This document shows positions 24,669-34,500 of a stretch of DNA of 64,000 nt, piece after piece. The number at the start of each line of letters is the position of its first letter. Within the stretch, counting starts at the first letter, position 1. The notes beneath the pieces are model-generated. The model saw only the letters and a program-made list of their open reading frames with translations, did no database searches and was not told where the DNA came from. The position numbers and the translations under genes are program-made. Source of the DNA: Rhodopseudomonas palustris (lineage in GTDB: Bacteria; Pseudomonadota; Alphaproteobacteria; Rhizobiales; Xanthobacteraceae); contig NZ_CP019966.1 in assembly GCF_003031265.1 (NCBI RefSeq), positions 3,658,001 to 3,722,000 of the forward strand, given 5' to 3'.

Positions 24669-25805
24669 ATGTCTGGTCAACCAGGACTTGTCGATTGCGA
24701 CTTCACGCTGGCGCTCAACAACAGGACCGGTAAGTTCTTCTTCTGCGGCGATCTCATCGCCGGCTCGAAGGATCTGATCCGGAAGGTGTATTACTGGAGG
24801 CTCGGATTAGACCGGCTTCCCGCCGGGCTGATTGCCCGTATCCTGGGCCGTCTGGCCGTCGTCGAAATCGATCTCCGGGTTCGGCATCCCCGGACACTCA
24901 CAGCCTTCTTGTCGCGCCGGAACAGGCTGCCGATCGTCTTTACCGATCCAAGAGAAGTCCTCATCCACGACCTGCGCGAAACCGATATCATCCTGTGCCA
25001 CGACGTCGGCCCCCTGACCCATCCGGCCTTTTACGCGGATGGTGTCGAGCAGATCTACCGGGCGGCGTTCGATCGCATTGCGGAGGCCAAGCCGCATCTT
25101 CTGTTCGCCAGTGAAAGCTCGTGCGAGGAATTCAAGCTGCTCTATGGCGACGATTTCCCTTGTCTGGGCGTTCTGTATCCGCCGATCAGGTTCACTTCGG
25201 GCTCCTCGGACCAGCAACCGGTGACATCTATCCCGGGCAAGTTCTTTCTGTCTGTCGGCAGCCTGGGAACTCGCAAGAACCAGTTGCGGGCGATCGAGGC
25301 CTTCGGACGAACCGGCCTCGCCGAGAAGGGGTATAGCTATGTGATCTGCGGCGGCCCGGAGCCTGGCGCCGAACACGTCATCGCCGCCGCAGACCGCACC
25401 CCCGGCGTCATCATCCCGGGGTACGTCAACGATCCCCAGCTTCTTTGGCTGTACTCCAACGCAGAAGGATTCATCCTCCCAAGTTTACTTGAGGGCTTCG
25501 GCTTACCGGCAGCCGAGGCGATTCATTATGGGGTAATACCGCTGCTGAGCCGAGGAGGAGCTCTCCAAGAGGTCGCCGGCCCATCAGCGATCCTCGTCGA
25601 CCCGCGGGATGTCGACGCGATCGCTCAGGGAATGCATCAGATCGCAGATATGAGCGAGGACGAGAAGGCGCAGCGCTTGGATCAGATGCGAACGAGTATT
25701 GCGAGATTTTCAACGGAGAACGCCCTACGGGTCTGGCGATCCGTTCTGTCCCAGGCGGCATCGCTTCACCAGCATACGGACGCAAGCCCCTCCACATCGC
25801 TATAG
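24669..25805 (+). CDS. Glycosyltransferase family 4
   Basis: 378 residues. The C-terminal GT-B half is clear: FFLSVGSLGTRKNQLRAIEAF, VICGGPEPGAEH, IIPGYVNDPQLLWLYSNAEGFILPSLLEGFGLPAAEAIHYG, with the E-x7-E motif of GT4 enzymes. The N-terminal half (HDVGPLTHPAFY) matches the mannosyltransferase-like subgroup. It is cytoplasmic and adds a sugar from a nucleotide donor to the lipid-linked repeat unit; donor and acceptor are not deducible. It lies 64 bases after the glycosidase in the same orientation. Confidence 0.9.
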   Translation: MSGQPGLVDCDFTLALNNRTGKFFFCGDLIAGSKDLIRKVYYWRLGLDRLPAGLIARILGRLAVVEIDLRVRHPRTLTAFLSRRNRLPIVFTDPREVLIHDLRETDIILCHDVGPLTHPAFYADGVEQIYRAAFDRIAEAKPHLLFASESSCEEFKLLYGDDFPCLGVLYPPIRFTSGSSDQQPVTSIPGKFFLSVGSLGTRKNQLRAIEAFGRTGLAEKGYSYVICGGPEPGAEHVIAAADRTPGVIIPGYVNDPQLLWLYSNAEGFILPSLLEGFGLPAAEAIHYGVIPLLSRGGALQEVAGPSAILVDPRDVDAIAQGMHQIADMSEDEKAQRLDQMRTSIARFSTENALRVWRSVLSQAASLHQHTDASPSTSL

Positions 25806-25926
25806 CAACTGCAACGCAACGCCCTCCCCCTCAGGCATACATCTTCCCTGAACAGATGAGTCTCTGTGAGAGCAGCCCGCGGTGAAAGAGATTCCCGGCT
25901 TCAGCACAGGCTGGTAGGCTGACATC

Positions 25927-27675
25927 ATGCTTGTCGAGAACCTTGCTCATTTCAGCGCCGATACTCGTTTTGAGGCCGACCTCGTCATCATCGGAGGCGG
26001 CCCAGCAGGCCTCACCGTAGCGCGCGAGTTGCGAGGTGCTCCGCTACGCGTCCTGATCGTCGAGAGCGGGTTGCTTGAAGAGGCCCCTCAAGCAACCGAG
26101 CTCTCGACGCTGGAGAGCATCGGCGAACCGAACGCCCCTCACCAGATTCAGAAGAGGATTGCTTTTCACGGCGCCAATTGCCGCTCCTGGACTCAGGACC
26201 AGCAACCTTATGGTGTCCGCTGTCGAGCGCTCGGGGGCTCGACACATGCTTGGGCAGGAAAGTCGGCAGCTTTCGATGGCATCGATTTTCAGGAGCGTGC
26301 ATGGGTCCCGCATTCCGGCTGGCCGATAGACCGATCCAGCCTCGATCCGTTTCTTGATCGGGCAGCCGACATTCTGAACCTCGGACCGAACCGTTACGAC
26401 GACACCCTTTGGGCCCTGCTCGGCATTTCACCTCCCGAACCCCAACTCGGCACGCAGGGGCTTCGCTCGTTCTTCTGGCAGTTTTCGCGATCCCGGATCG
26501 ATCCTCTCGACATTATGCGGTTCGGCGCCGACTTTCTCAGGGTGGAAGCCGACAACATTCGCGTTCTGCTCAACGCGACTGCGACACGCCTCGATCTGAT
26601 CCAGGAGGGAGACGGGTTTCGCGGATTGGAGATCGCGACAATCGACGGGCAACGCCACACCGTGCACGCAAAGGCCGCCGTGATCGCCGGAGGCGGTATC
26701 GAAAATGCGCGCCTTCTGCTCGCTTCAACCACGGTCCACCCCAACGGAGTTGGCAATCAGCACGATCTGGTGGGGCGCTTCCTGATGGACCATGCCGGCG
26801 CGCGGATCGCCAGGTTCGGCGGATCGAACGCCAACCAGATCATGCGGCGCTTTGGATTCTACGGCCTCCGCAACAGCGGCCGCACTTCGATGTACATGCA
26901 TGGCCTCGCGATCACGCCTGAGATGCAGGAGCGAGAACATCTCTTGAATTCCGCGATCTATTTCATGCCGGAGCATGCGGCGGACGACCCATGGGACGCC
27001 GTCAAACGGCTCCTCACCGGCAAGAGCCAGCGACAGGTCAAGGATGCCATGCGTGCCATCGCCGGCGCCGGTCTCCTCGGCAAGGGCGCCGCCATGAAGC
27101 TGCTGTCGAGCAACCGGCTTCCGGTCGCCGTCAAGGATTTCATCGTCCAAACCGCCATTCGGTACATGCCCAATGTGGCCGCGGACGACTTCCTCAGCCG
27201 CGGCGTTCCGCACAAGGTGACCGACGTGTGGATCGACGCCATATCCGAGCAGCGGCCTGATCCCGACAGTCGCATCACGCTGTCGGAGAAGACAGACAAG
27301 TTGGGCCTGCCGCTGCCACGGGTCGATTGGCGGATCAACGCTGACGAGCGCCGAACCATCATGCGCCTCGGCCACATCGTGCAGTCGGCTTTCGCGCACG
27401 TGCAGCTACCGAAGCCGATCCTGGAACCATGGGTCGCGAAAGGCGCATTCAACGACGCCGTGATTATCGACATGGCGCACAGCATGGGGACCACGCGGAT
27501 GTCGGCGTCGGCGCGATCAGGCGTGGTCGACGAACACTGCCAAGTGCACGGCGTTCGCGGTCTTTACGTCGCGGGAAGCTCGATCTTTCCGACCAGTGGC
27601 CACGCCAATCCAACTCTTATGATCGTGGCCTTTGCGGTCCGTCTTGCCGACCGTATTCGACAGACCTTGCTATAG
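25927..27675 (+). CDS. GMC-type FAD-dependent oxidoreductase
   Basis: 582 residues. The N-terminal FAD fingerprint is VIIGGGPAGLTVARE (about 20-34). The C-terminal GMC block HSMGTTRMSA... GLYVAGSSIFPTSGHANPT carries the catalytic His region and FAD contact. Length fits glucose/choline-type GMC oxidoreductases. Enzymes of this type occur in exopolysaccharide clusters and are thought to oxidise a sugar hydroxyl; the substrate here is unknown. The gene ends tail-to-tail with the polymerase-like gene, overlapping by 6 bases. Confidence 0.88.
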   Translation: MLVENLAHFSADTRFEADLVIIGGGPAGLTVARELRGAPLRVLIVESGLLEEAPQATELSTLESIGEPNAPHQIQKRIAFHGANCRSWTQDQQPYGVRCRALGGSTHAWAGKSAAFDGIDFQERAWVPHSGWPIDRSSLDPFLDRAADILNLGPNRYDDTLWALLGISPPEPQLGTQGLRSFFWQFSRSRIDPLDIMRFGADFLRVEADNIRVLLNATATRLDLIQEGDGFRGLEIATIDGQRHTVHAKAAVIAGGGIENARLLLASTTVHPNGVGNQHDLVGRFLMDHAGARIARFGGSNANQIMRRFGFYGLRNSGRTSMYMHGLAITPEMQEREHLLNSAIYFMPEHAADDPWDAVKRLLTGKSQRQVKDAMRAIAGAGLLGKGAAMKLLSSNRLPVAVKDFIVQTAIRYMPNVAADDFLSRGVPHKVTDVWIDAISEQRPDPDSRITLSEKTDKLGLPLPRVDWRINADERRTIMRLGHIVQSAFAHVQLPKPILEPWVAKGAFNDAVIIDMAHSMGTTRMSASARSGVVDEHCQVHGVRGLYVAGSSIFPTSGHANPTLMIVAFAVRLADRIRQTLL

Positions 27676-29112
27676 TCCTCTTGCGCCGGATCGGCGTGCC
27701 GCTGCGAGAACACCGAGCCCAGATTCGAGCGCCAAGCTGGTGCTCGACCTCACTCTCGACAACGCATCGCGCTTGGCACAGGCTAAAGCCGCGAAGATGA
27801 AGAACGGCAGCCCCAGGTCTGTCAGCGCGCCAGCCAGAACCTGCGTCACCAACATCGCCGCACAAGTGACCTTGGCTGCCTTTCTGTAGCCCTCGTCCCT
27901 CACGTCCACACCGTTACCGTCTTTCGCCAAGAACACCGACAGAAAGAACCCGACGAAGAGGACGCTTCCAACCACTCCAAGGCTCGCAAGCACCGCAATC
28001 GGGAAGCTCGACGCTCGCATGCTGCCGTTGCCAACGCCGAACCCAAAGGTGTCGAAGAAGTTCTCGAGCCCTTGTCTGTTCCAAAGCGATCTCTCGACCC
28101 CCGAGGAACTCGACAGTTTGTTCAACACCAACTCGTTGAGAATGTCTGCCACATAGCTCGATGCACGATCGTCGGCGAGAATTCCCAGGATGATGAACGC
28201 CACCACGAACGGCGCCCCGGCCAGCAGAACCATCGATTCAATACGCAATGCGCCGGAGAACGACGCCGAGACGATCTGGAAATAGAAGATGCCCAGCACC
28301 ACCGCGAGCCCGACATAGGCCGTTGACGATTTCGAAAGCAGCGCCGCGCCGAGGGACAGCACGGCCAGGACCAGCGACAAGCGCCGGTAAACTCCACAAA
28401 GCCAGAGCTGGAACGTGAAAGCAAAGAACGCGACCGTCATCGATCCGAACGCGGACGCCTCGGTAAACGATCCGACCAGTCGTTTCGAGCCCGCAAGCTC
28501 CACCTCGGTCAACAACCCGTAGGAGGCATTTCGGATGAACGACAAGATTTCAGTGGTGTTCGAATAATAGGTGGCGAGGTCGACGACCGAGAAGGCCAGG
28601 TTGGCGGCGACGCATAGGATGGCGGCACTCCCTAACTGGCTTCTTCCCACGTAGGAAGTCGCATACGCCCAGATCAGAACGAAGCAGACCAGATCTCCGA
28701 CCAGATAGACCGACTGCGTGAAGTTCGACGTCGCGGGCTGAAGCACCACCATGTAGCCGGTGGTTCGCACCGGATAGACGAAGGTGTCTCCGGCAAACAG
28801 CCTCGGCATGAAATACGCCGAGACCAAACAGTCGATCACGATCAGCGCCAGCCAGAATCCAGGCGTCCCTATCGCCAGGGCATCGGACAGTCGGCTCCGA
28901 CAACCCGGTTCGGCAAGAATGCGGATCGTCAGAAACCCTAACAGCAAATGCGATGGGGTGACGTTGGTGCCGCCCAGGCTCGGCAACGTGAAGGCGGCGG
29001 CCGCGCCGAGCAGGATCGAGCATACAAAGGCGTGAATGATGAAAGATACAGGCTGAAAGAGGCAGATCACGCCGAGCGCGAGCGTGATCATTCCGATGAC
29101 TTCGATCGTCAT
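27670..29112 (-). CDS. Polysaccharide polymerase / O-antigen ligase-like membrane protein (Wzy-like)
   Basis: 480 residues with about 11-12 hydrophobic helices and a large periplasmic loop region around residues 180-215. The pattern LVGSFTEASAFGSMTVAFFAF is typical of the O-antigen polymerase/ligase superfamily. No hallmark motif gives specificity. It is the better Wzy candidate because it is embedded among glycosyltransferases and near the flippase; a second candidate is at 46080-47513. It is transcribed alone on the minus strand, convergent with the GMC gene. Confidence 0.75.
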   Translation of the reverse strand: MTIEVIGMITLALGVICLFQPVSFIIHAFVCSILLGAAAAFTLPSLGGTNVTPSHLLLGFLTIRILAEPGCRSRLSDALAIGTPGFWLALIVIDCLVSAYFMPRLFAGDTFVYPVRTTGYMVVLQPATSNFTQSVYLVGDLVCFVLIWAYATSYVGRSQLGSAAILCVAANLAFSVVDLATYYSNTTEILSFIRNASYGLLTEVELAGSKRLVGSFTEASAFGSMTVAFFAFTFQLWLCGVYRRLSLVLAVLSLGAALLSKSSTAYVGLAVVLGIFYFQIVSASFSGALRIESMVLLAGAPFVVAFIILGILADDRASSYVADILNELVLNKLSSSSGVERSLWNRQGLENFFDTFGFGVGNGSMRASSFPIAVLASLGVVGSVLFVGFFLSVFLAKDGNGVDVRDEGYRKAAKVTCAAMLVTQVLAGALTDLGLPFFIFAALACAKRDALSRVRSSTSLALESGLGVLAAARRSGARGL

Positions 29113-29610
29113 GGTGCTGCCCCGGAGCCTTTCTCTTGCTGTCGGCGGCCGGAGCTCATTGAGGCTCGGCCACGCTGAAGTTTCTCGCTTTAGTCAAATC
29201 TGTCAACGTCTCCTTCGAACCGGCCATGCCCGTCCGGCGGCTGTGCAGCCTGCCGCTTGTCCCGATGATCGGACCGATCCCGCCAGTCCAGACGCGGCAC
29301 CAGACCACGTACGCGAATAGAGCGATCCGAGCTACGCTATCAGGACAGGCAGTAGGGAGTGGCCGCCATGATGTCCTGGCGACCGCCGGACTCTGCGCAT
29401 CGCCTACTAACTCAAGCATCATCGCATGCCCACGGGCTGATCGACGCCTTGCGCCCATTCCCATTAGGAGCGCCCCATGAATTTACCATTGTCCCAAACA
29501 AACAAGCACGGGCGATCTTATTCCCTCTACAGTTGTCTTGACACTATCTGGCGCGGTCGGCAGATCGATAGTTGGCCAGGACGCGAGAGGCGTTCTGGAG
29601 ATCGCATTAG
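29113..29610. other. Intergenic, divergent promoter region of polymerase and GT genes
   Basis: About 500 bases without a credible gene. On the minus strand near 29188-29210 there is a TTGACA-like -35 element upstream of the polymerase gene. On the plus strand CTTGACAC near 29538 may serve the GT4 gene. No palindromic operator is present. Confidence 0.4.
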
Positions 29611-30711
29611 GTGAACCCATTGCCCTTTCGTCGACTGACGATCAACGGGAAGTTCCTGACAGCGCGACCTACCGGCGTCCACCGGGTCGCCGATCAGCTT
29701 ATTCGCCAGATCGTTTTGAACCAGGATCTCCTGGACGGCGTATTTTCGACCTCACCGACGATCGTTGCTCCCAAGTCCGCACCGGACGGCACGCAAGGCG
29801 TTCACGTTGAGCGCTATGGCCGCTTGCGCGGGCAGCTGTGGGAGCAGATCGACCTGCCCCGCGCCGCCCGATCCGATCTGCTGCTCAACCTCTGCAATCT
29901 TGGACCGGTGGCGATCGGCAACGCGATCACCATGATCCATGATGCACAAGTGTTCATCACGCCGAAGTCCTATTCGGCTGCTTTTCGCACGTGGTATAAG
30001 ACCATTCTGCCGCTGATCGGGCGCAGACATCGCCGCATTCTGACAGTGTCCCATTTCTCCGCCGAGCAACTGGCGAGAGCCGGCGTCGCCGATGCCGAGC
30101 GCATTTCGGTGATCCATAACGGTGTCGATCACGTCCTGACGTACCCCCGAGCACCCGAGATCATCGATCGTCTCTCGCTTGCGCGGCGGCGTTTTGTGGT
30201 CGCGCTGTCTTCCACTCAGGCGCACAAGAATATCAAGGTTCTGCTGGACGCCTTCTCCAGCCCGGAGCTTGGCGACATCAAGCTCGTCCTGTTTGGCGGA
30301 CATGATCGCCGCGACTTTGACCGCTTGTCCCCCAACATTCCAGCCAATGTCGTGTTTGCAGGATCCGTGACCGACGGTGAGTTACGGTCCCTCTTAGAAG
30401 CGGCGCTGTGCGTAGCATTTCCATCGACCACGGAGGGCTTCGGCCTGCCACCTTTGGAAGGAATGGCTTTGGGCTGCCCGGCCATCGTCGCGCCCTGCGG
30501 TGCCCTTCCCGAGGTCGCAGGGAAAGGGGCGCTCTACGCGGCGGCAGACAATCCCAGGGAGTGGATCGAAGCGATCAGGTCGCTCGCGGCCTCGGCTCCA
30601 TTCTGGCTGGAGCGCTCCGCCGAAGGGGTAGCGCAGGCAGCGAATTTTACGTGGCGGAAAGCCGGGGCGGATCTCTGCAATGTCATTCGACACGTCGCCG
30701 AAGACAAATAG
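29611..30711 (+). CDS. Glycosyltransferase family 4
   Basis: 366 residues from a GTG with GGAG about 10 bases upstream. It opens with LTINGKFLTARPTGVHRVADQL, the donor-binding N-terminal motif of GT4 enzymes with G-x-x-R. The C-terminal half contains RRFVVALSSTQAHKNIKVLLDAF, LVLFGGHDRRDF and PSTTEGFGLPPLEGMALGCPAI, with the E-x7-E catalytic pattern. It is a cytosolic repeat-unit assembly enzyme. The end overlaps the next gene by 32 bases. Confidence 0.9.
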   Translation: MNPLPFRRLTINGKFLTARPTGVHRVADQLIRQIVLNQDLLDGVFSTSPTIVAPKSAPDGTQGVHVERYGRLRGQLWEQIDLPRAARSDLLLNLCNLGPVAIGNAITMIHDAQVFITPKSYSAAFRTWYKTILPLIGRRHRRILTVSHFSAEQLARAGVADAERISVIHNGVDHVLTYPRAPEIIDRLSLARRRFVVALSSTQAHKNIKVLLDAFSSPELGDIKLVLFGGHDRRDFDRLSPNIPANVVFAGSVTDGELRSLLEAALCVAFPSTTEGFGLPPLEGMALGCPAIVAPCGALPEVAGKGALYAAADNPREWIEAIRSLAASAPFWLERSAEGVAQAANFTWRKAGADLCNVIRHVAEDK

Positions 30712-31624
30712 CGAAAGCCCCGTTGACGGGTCGACGACGTCGACCAGGATCGCGGTGGTCGTCGCAAGCACCGGTCGCCCCGAGGAGCTTGGTCGCTGGA
30801 AAGATCACATTCTCCGACAGACCCTCCAGCCAAGCCGGTTCGTATTTGCGGTCGTGAAGCCGTCAGACCTTCCGTCCTCGGATTCGATGCTGCCGGGCGC
30901 CGATGTTGTCTACTGCAGCCCGGGACTTCCCGTGCAGCGAAACGCTGCGCTGGAGTTGCTCCTTGGCTCTACAGACATCATCGCGTTCTTTGACGATGAC
31001 TATGTCCCCTCGGCCTATTGCCTCGAGGGGATCGAGGATTTCTTCCAGCACCATCCTGCAGTGGTCGCCGTGAATGGATCGCTGCTGGCGGATGGGATCA
31101 ACACCGCAGGGATTCCGTATGAAGAAGCCATCGCCCTGGTCGTCGCCAACGATCGGAACGGCAGGCCCAAGGCCAAAGTAATCTGTGCGCTCGATGGGCT
31201 GTATGGCTGCAACATGGTGTATCGCAGCGCTGCCATCGGGGCCGAGCGCTTCGACGAGAACCTGCCGCTCTACGCTTGGCAAGAGGATATCGATTTCGCG
31301 GCACGCGTGGGCCGCCGAGGCAGCCTCGCCCTGACCACCGCCTTTGCCGGAGTTCATCAGGGTGTCAAAGCCGCTCGTCTGGCGGGCGTACGCCTCGGCT
31401 ATTCGCAGATCGTCAACCCGGTCTATCTGATGCGGAAGGGGACCTTGTCTATCAAAGCCGGGATCCGACTGATCGCGCGCAATCTGGTAATGAACCATGT
31501 TCGCGCCTTCAAGCCCGAGCCGTGGATCGATCGCAGAGGACGCTGCAAGGGAAACTGGATAGGCATCCTGGATTTGGTGATCGGACGGGATCACCCAAAG
31601 AACATTCTTTCCATTCGCCAGTGA
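30680..31624 (+). CDS. Glycosyltransferase family 2
   Basis: 314 residues, GT-A fold. IAVVVASTGRPEELGRWKDHI starts the nucleotide-binding strand. FFDDDYVPSAYCLEG carries the metal-binding Asp cluster, and WQEDIDFAARVGRRG is the ED-x-D-like acceptor/base motif. It is translationally coupled to the preceding GT4 (32-base overlap). The terminal basic helix (LIARNLVMNHVRAF) may be membrane-associated. Sugar specificity is unknown. Confidence 0.88.
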   Translation: MSFDTSPKTNSESPVDGSTTSTRIAVVVASTGRPEELGRWKDHILRQTLQPSRFVFAVVKPSDLPSSDSMLPGADVVYCSPGLPVQRNAALELLLGSTDIIAFFDDDYVPSAYCLEGIEDFFQHHPAVVAVNGSLLADGINTAGIPYEEAIALVVANDRNGRPKAKVICALDGLYGCNMVYRSAAIGAERFDENLPLYAWQEDIDFAARVGRRGSLALTTAFAGVHQGVKAARLAGVRLGYSQIVNPVYLMRKGTLSIKAGIRLIARNLVMNHVRAFKPEPWIDRRGRCKGNWIGILDLVIGRDHPKNILSIRQ

Positions 31625-31746
31625 CTTCCGACGCGGATTATTTTACCGCTCGCATTGACGTCGCCAACACAGCCACCGCGATCGCGAATGCGCTCCGATC
31701 AGGCCGAAGTTCGGCAATCGCTGTCGATCTACCGCCTGATCACTGA
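31621..31746 (+). CDS. Possible 41-residue ORF overlapping the GT2 stop
   Basis: A GTG at 31621 overlaps the GT2 stop (GTGA) and opens a frame ending at 31746: VTSDADYFTARIDVANTATA and onward to PPDH. The overlap geometry suits translational coupling, and the composition is protein-like. It is short, unrecognised and runs into the 3' end of the convergent flippase gene, so it may be a gene remnant or chance. Confidence 0.25.
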   Translation: MTSDADYFTARIDVANTATAIANALRSGRSSAIAVDLPPDH

Positions 31747-33222
31747 TCGGACGAGATGCAGGATTTTCGCTTCGGCGCCTGCTGGTCGCCCTGCGACAAA
31801 CCAAAGCGCCAGGATGGCAACGGCATAGACCGCCCCAGCCAACAGAACGGCCCCCACCAACTTCGCGGCCATCAGAACAATTTGCGGCTCGTGTTCCAGG
31901 TCACACGTGAGCGGATAAACCGCAGCCGCCATCAACGCGCCCGCCACGATCGAACGCCAATGCTCCGCGACCTGCTTCCATGCCGCCCAGCCGATCGTTT
32001 GTTGTGCCGCCCGCATCGAAACCGCTGCCACGAATAACGCGGTCAGCATTCTCATCCCGACCGCCCCTTCCATCCCGAACAGCCAGATCGCGACCAACAA
32101 AATCGGCATCTTGAAGAGCAATTCCGATAGGGCGATCGGGAACAGCGCCTGCGTCCGGTTCAACGCCATCAACAGCGGCGATAGTGGCGACACGAACAGC
32201 GATGGAATAATCGACAACGCCATGAATGATACAATCGGCGAAATCACCGTCCATTTTTCGCCCAGCACCAGGCGGATCAACGGATCCGCAACGAGGCCAA
32301 GTCCGATCAGCACCGGCAGACCAACGCAGACGATCATCGCAGCGCTTGCTCGATACGCATCCTTCAATCGCGCAGGATTGTCGTGGATCAGCGAAAACGC
32401 CACGGTGAGCGGATTGAGAAGCTGAACGATGATCACCTGGGTCGGCAACGACGCCAGATTAGATGCCATGGAGAACCGGCCGAGGTCCTGACGGCTCACC
32501 ATCCGGCCCAGCATCAACTGGTCGATCTGCCAGTTCATAGCCCCGACCAGTTGATTGATCGTGGACCAGCGTACGAAGGCAGAGAATGCACTCCATTCCG
32601 CCAGCGACAGACGCGGCCTATACCTGAACGCGATGTGGCTCGCGACAGCTATCGTGAGCGGCGTCGCAATCGTCCCGACAGCGATCGCCCAATACGAGCC
32701 CGTGCACCAAGCCACCACCACCGACACTACAAGCGACGTCAGCTTACCCATCGCCTCCAAAGCAACGATCGGCCGATAATCCATCCGACGGGTAAACTCA
32801 GTGATCCGCGGGCTTCCCAGGCTCCGGACTGCCGGCGCGGTGCCGAGCGCCGAAATCAACCAGATCAGCCTTTCGTCCCGATACAGTTCGGCGATCGGCC
32901 ACGACAACGCGATCACCACCGCCATCAAGATACAGGACCTCAACAGCCCCACGGTGAAGGCCGTGTCGTAATGTCGTTCGGTGGGATTTCGCACTCTGAC
33001 GAGCGCCACGCCGATCGGGATTTCCATGACCGCTTCGACGATGAAGATCACGGACATCGCGATGGCTACGATGCCAAAGTCGGCAGGCGTCAGCAGCCGT
33101 CCCAACAGGCTCAGGGTGATCAGATCGATGCACCGCGTAATCAGGCGCGAGGCGACCAGCAGGCCGGCGCTCGCCGCGGCTCGCGCACCAAACGGCGCCT
33201 CAGCGTGACTCTCGGAGCCCAT
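31729..33222 (-). CDS. Polysaccharide flippase (Wzx / MATE-like, oligosaccharide flippase family)
   Basis: 497 residues from the ATG at 33222; an upstream start at 33261 is possible. It has 12-14 predicted helices. It opens with AAASAGLLVASRLITRCIDLITLSLLGRLLTPADFG, the characteristic N-terminal pattern of the polysaccharide-transporter family (WzxC/ExoT-like). Its role is to flip undecaprenyl-diphosphate-linked repeat units across the inner membrane. With the sugar transferase, polymerase, Wzz and Wza it completes a Wzx/Wzy pathway. Confidence 0.9.
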   Translation of the reverse strand: MGSESHAEAPFGARAAASAGLLVASRLITRCIDLITLSLLGRLLTPADFGIVAIAMSVIFIVEAVMEIPIGVALVRVRNPTERHYDTAFTVGLLRSCILMAVVIALSWPIAELYRDERLIWLISALGTAPAVRSLGSPRITEFTRRMDYRPIVALEAMGKLTSLVVSVVVAWCTGSYWAIAVGTIATPLTIAVASHIAFRYRPRLSLAEWSAFSAFVRWSTINQLVGAMNWQIDQLMLGRMVSRQDLGRFSMASNLASLPTQVIIVQLLNPLTVAFSLIHDNPARLKDAYRASAAMIVCVGLPVLIGLGLVADPLIRLVLGEKWTVISPIVSFMALSIIPSLFVSPLSPLLMALNRTQALFPIALSELLFKMPILLVAIWLFGMEGAVGMRMLTALFVAAVSMRAAQQTIGWAAWKQVAEHWRSIVAGALMAAAVYPLTCDLEHEPQIVLMAAKLVGAVLLAGAVYAVAILALWFVAGRPAGAEAKILHLVRSVIRR

Positions 33223-33363
33223 CACCCACCAGACATCAGACCCGCGACGCCGCGCTGGCAAAGGGGTGAGCGATCATCGCCCTGCAGTTGCGCGGTTGCA
33301 CGATCGCGCGGGCTCGCAACAGAGAAACCCGGCAAGTACTGGAGCATCTTCCGGCAACAGGCT

Positions 33364-34500
33364 TCACGACCGCAATTCCCCGACCGAATGATCCCTCTGT
33401 GGCGGCCCAAGCAACAGCGGCTTGATCGCGCGGCTCAGAGGTCGCTCGATAAATGCCCAGCCGAGGACGCCGCTCGCAACGACCAGAATGGTCAAGATCA
33501 CCACATTGAGATCGAACGGCAACATTCCGAAACCTAGGTGGGACATCACGCCCCCCCACATCGGCAGCGCGAACACCTGAAACAGATAGATCGAATAAGA
33601 CGCGTCGCCCAGCACCGCGGCCAGCCGACGCTGGCGTCCCTGCCCCAAGTCGAGATTCGTCGCCGCAACGACGATCCCCGCCGCCGGGATACCCCAGAAT
33701 GCAAACCGACCAGCGCCCTGCTCGTCCGGCGTCCAATACACAGTTGCCAACAAAACGGCCAGTGACAAGGCGGCCAGAACGCGCGCGGCCGGAGTCGTCA
33801 GCTGGCCTCCCGAGAGCTTCCAATAGGCGACCCCGATCCCCAGCAGAAACTCCAGCAGCAGCCAACTCGTTGCGAATTTCGCCCAAGGCGCTGCCGGAGC
33901 CAACGCGGATCCCATGCCGACCAGAACGGTAAACGACGCGAGCAACAATGGTAGCGCCAGTTGGCGCGGTAACGTCAGCAACAGCCCGAAGACCAGATAG
34001 AAAAACATCTCGTAATTCAGCGTCCACCCCACCCCGATGACAGGCGACAACTCCCGTCCGGGAGCGGGAATGGGCAGGAACAGATACGAGCCGGCGATCC
34101 ATGCCGGGTCGGCCACTGCATAATGCGTTGTGAATAACGCCGGCGACAGCACCGTGACCGACACCGCCACCGTGGTGAGCAACCAATACAGCGGCACGAT
34201 CCTGGCGATCCGCTTTTTGAAGAATCCTGTCACCGATCCCGGCTGGCCGAAATCGTTCCGATGCACATACAGCATCACGAAGCCGGAGATCACGAAGAAC
34301 AGGTCGACGCCAGCATCGCCAACTCTGACCTGACCGGAAGTCCCATCAAACAGGTGCGAGCTCGCTTTTCCCTCTGGGAACATATAGCCGATCCGGGTCG
34401 TCGCGTGAGTAAACACAACCGCGGTGGCCGCGAACGCACGAAGCAACTGGATCGCATCGAGCCGCCTACTGTTGACATTTATATCAACAGAGCACGTCAA
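33364..34500 (-). CDS. Acyltransferase 3 family membrane protein (second copy)
   Basis: 378 residues. RRLDAIQLLRAFAATAVVFTHAT is the family's N-terminal signature with the catalytic His. About ten helices follow, including FFVISGFVMLYVHRNDF, and the C-terminal AFIERPLSRAIKP matches the FIERP hallmark. The likely start is TTG 34500 (CGGGAG about 9 bases upstream). The first codons then coincide with a GTTGAC-N6-ATCAAC palindrome (34471-34488), so regulator binding could directly block the start region. It probably O-acylates the exopolysaccharide. The 142 bases between it and the flippase gene (33222) hold nothing recognisable. Confidence 0.88.
   Translation of the reverse strand: MTCSVDINVNSRRLDAIQLLRAFAATAVVFTHATTRIGYMFPEGKASSHLFDGTSGQVRVGDAGVDLFFVISGFVMLYVHRNDFGQPGSVTGFFKKRIARIVPLYWLLTTVAVSVTVLSPALFTTHYAVADPAWIAGSYLFLPIPAPGRELSPVIGVGWTLNYEMFFYLVFGLLLTLPRQLALPLLLASFTVLVGMGSALAPAAPWAKFATSWLLLEFLLGIGVAYWKLSGGQLTTPAARVLAALSLAVLLATVYWTPDEQGAGRFAFWGIPAAGIVVAATNLDLGQGRQRRLAAVLGDASYSIYLFQVFALPMWGGVMSHLGFGMLPFDLNVVILTILVVASGVLGWAFIERPLSRAIKPLLLGPPQRDHSVGELRS
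34471..34488. promoter_or_regulatory. 18-bp palindromic operator, acyltransferase copy (one mismatch)
   Basis: GTTGAC-atttat-ATCAAC: 11 of 12 arm bases match. It overlaps the first codons of the minus-strand acyltransferase, with a further GTTGAC half-site on the minus strand at 34497-34502. Confidence 0.5.

Noticed and set aside
29188..29210. GTTGACAGATTTGAC on the minus strand as a palindromic operator
   Set aside because: Left arm matches but the right arm does not; more likely a -35 element.
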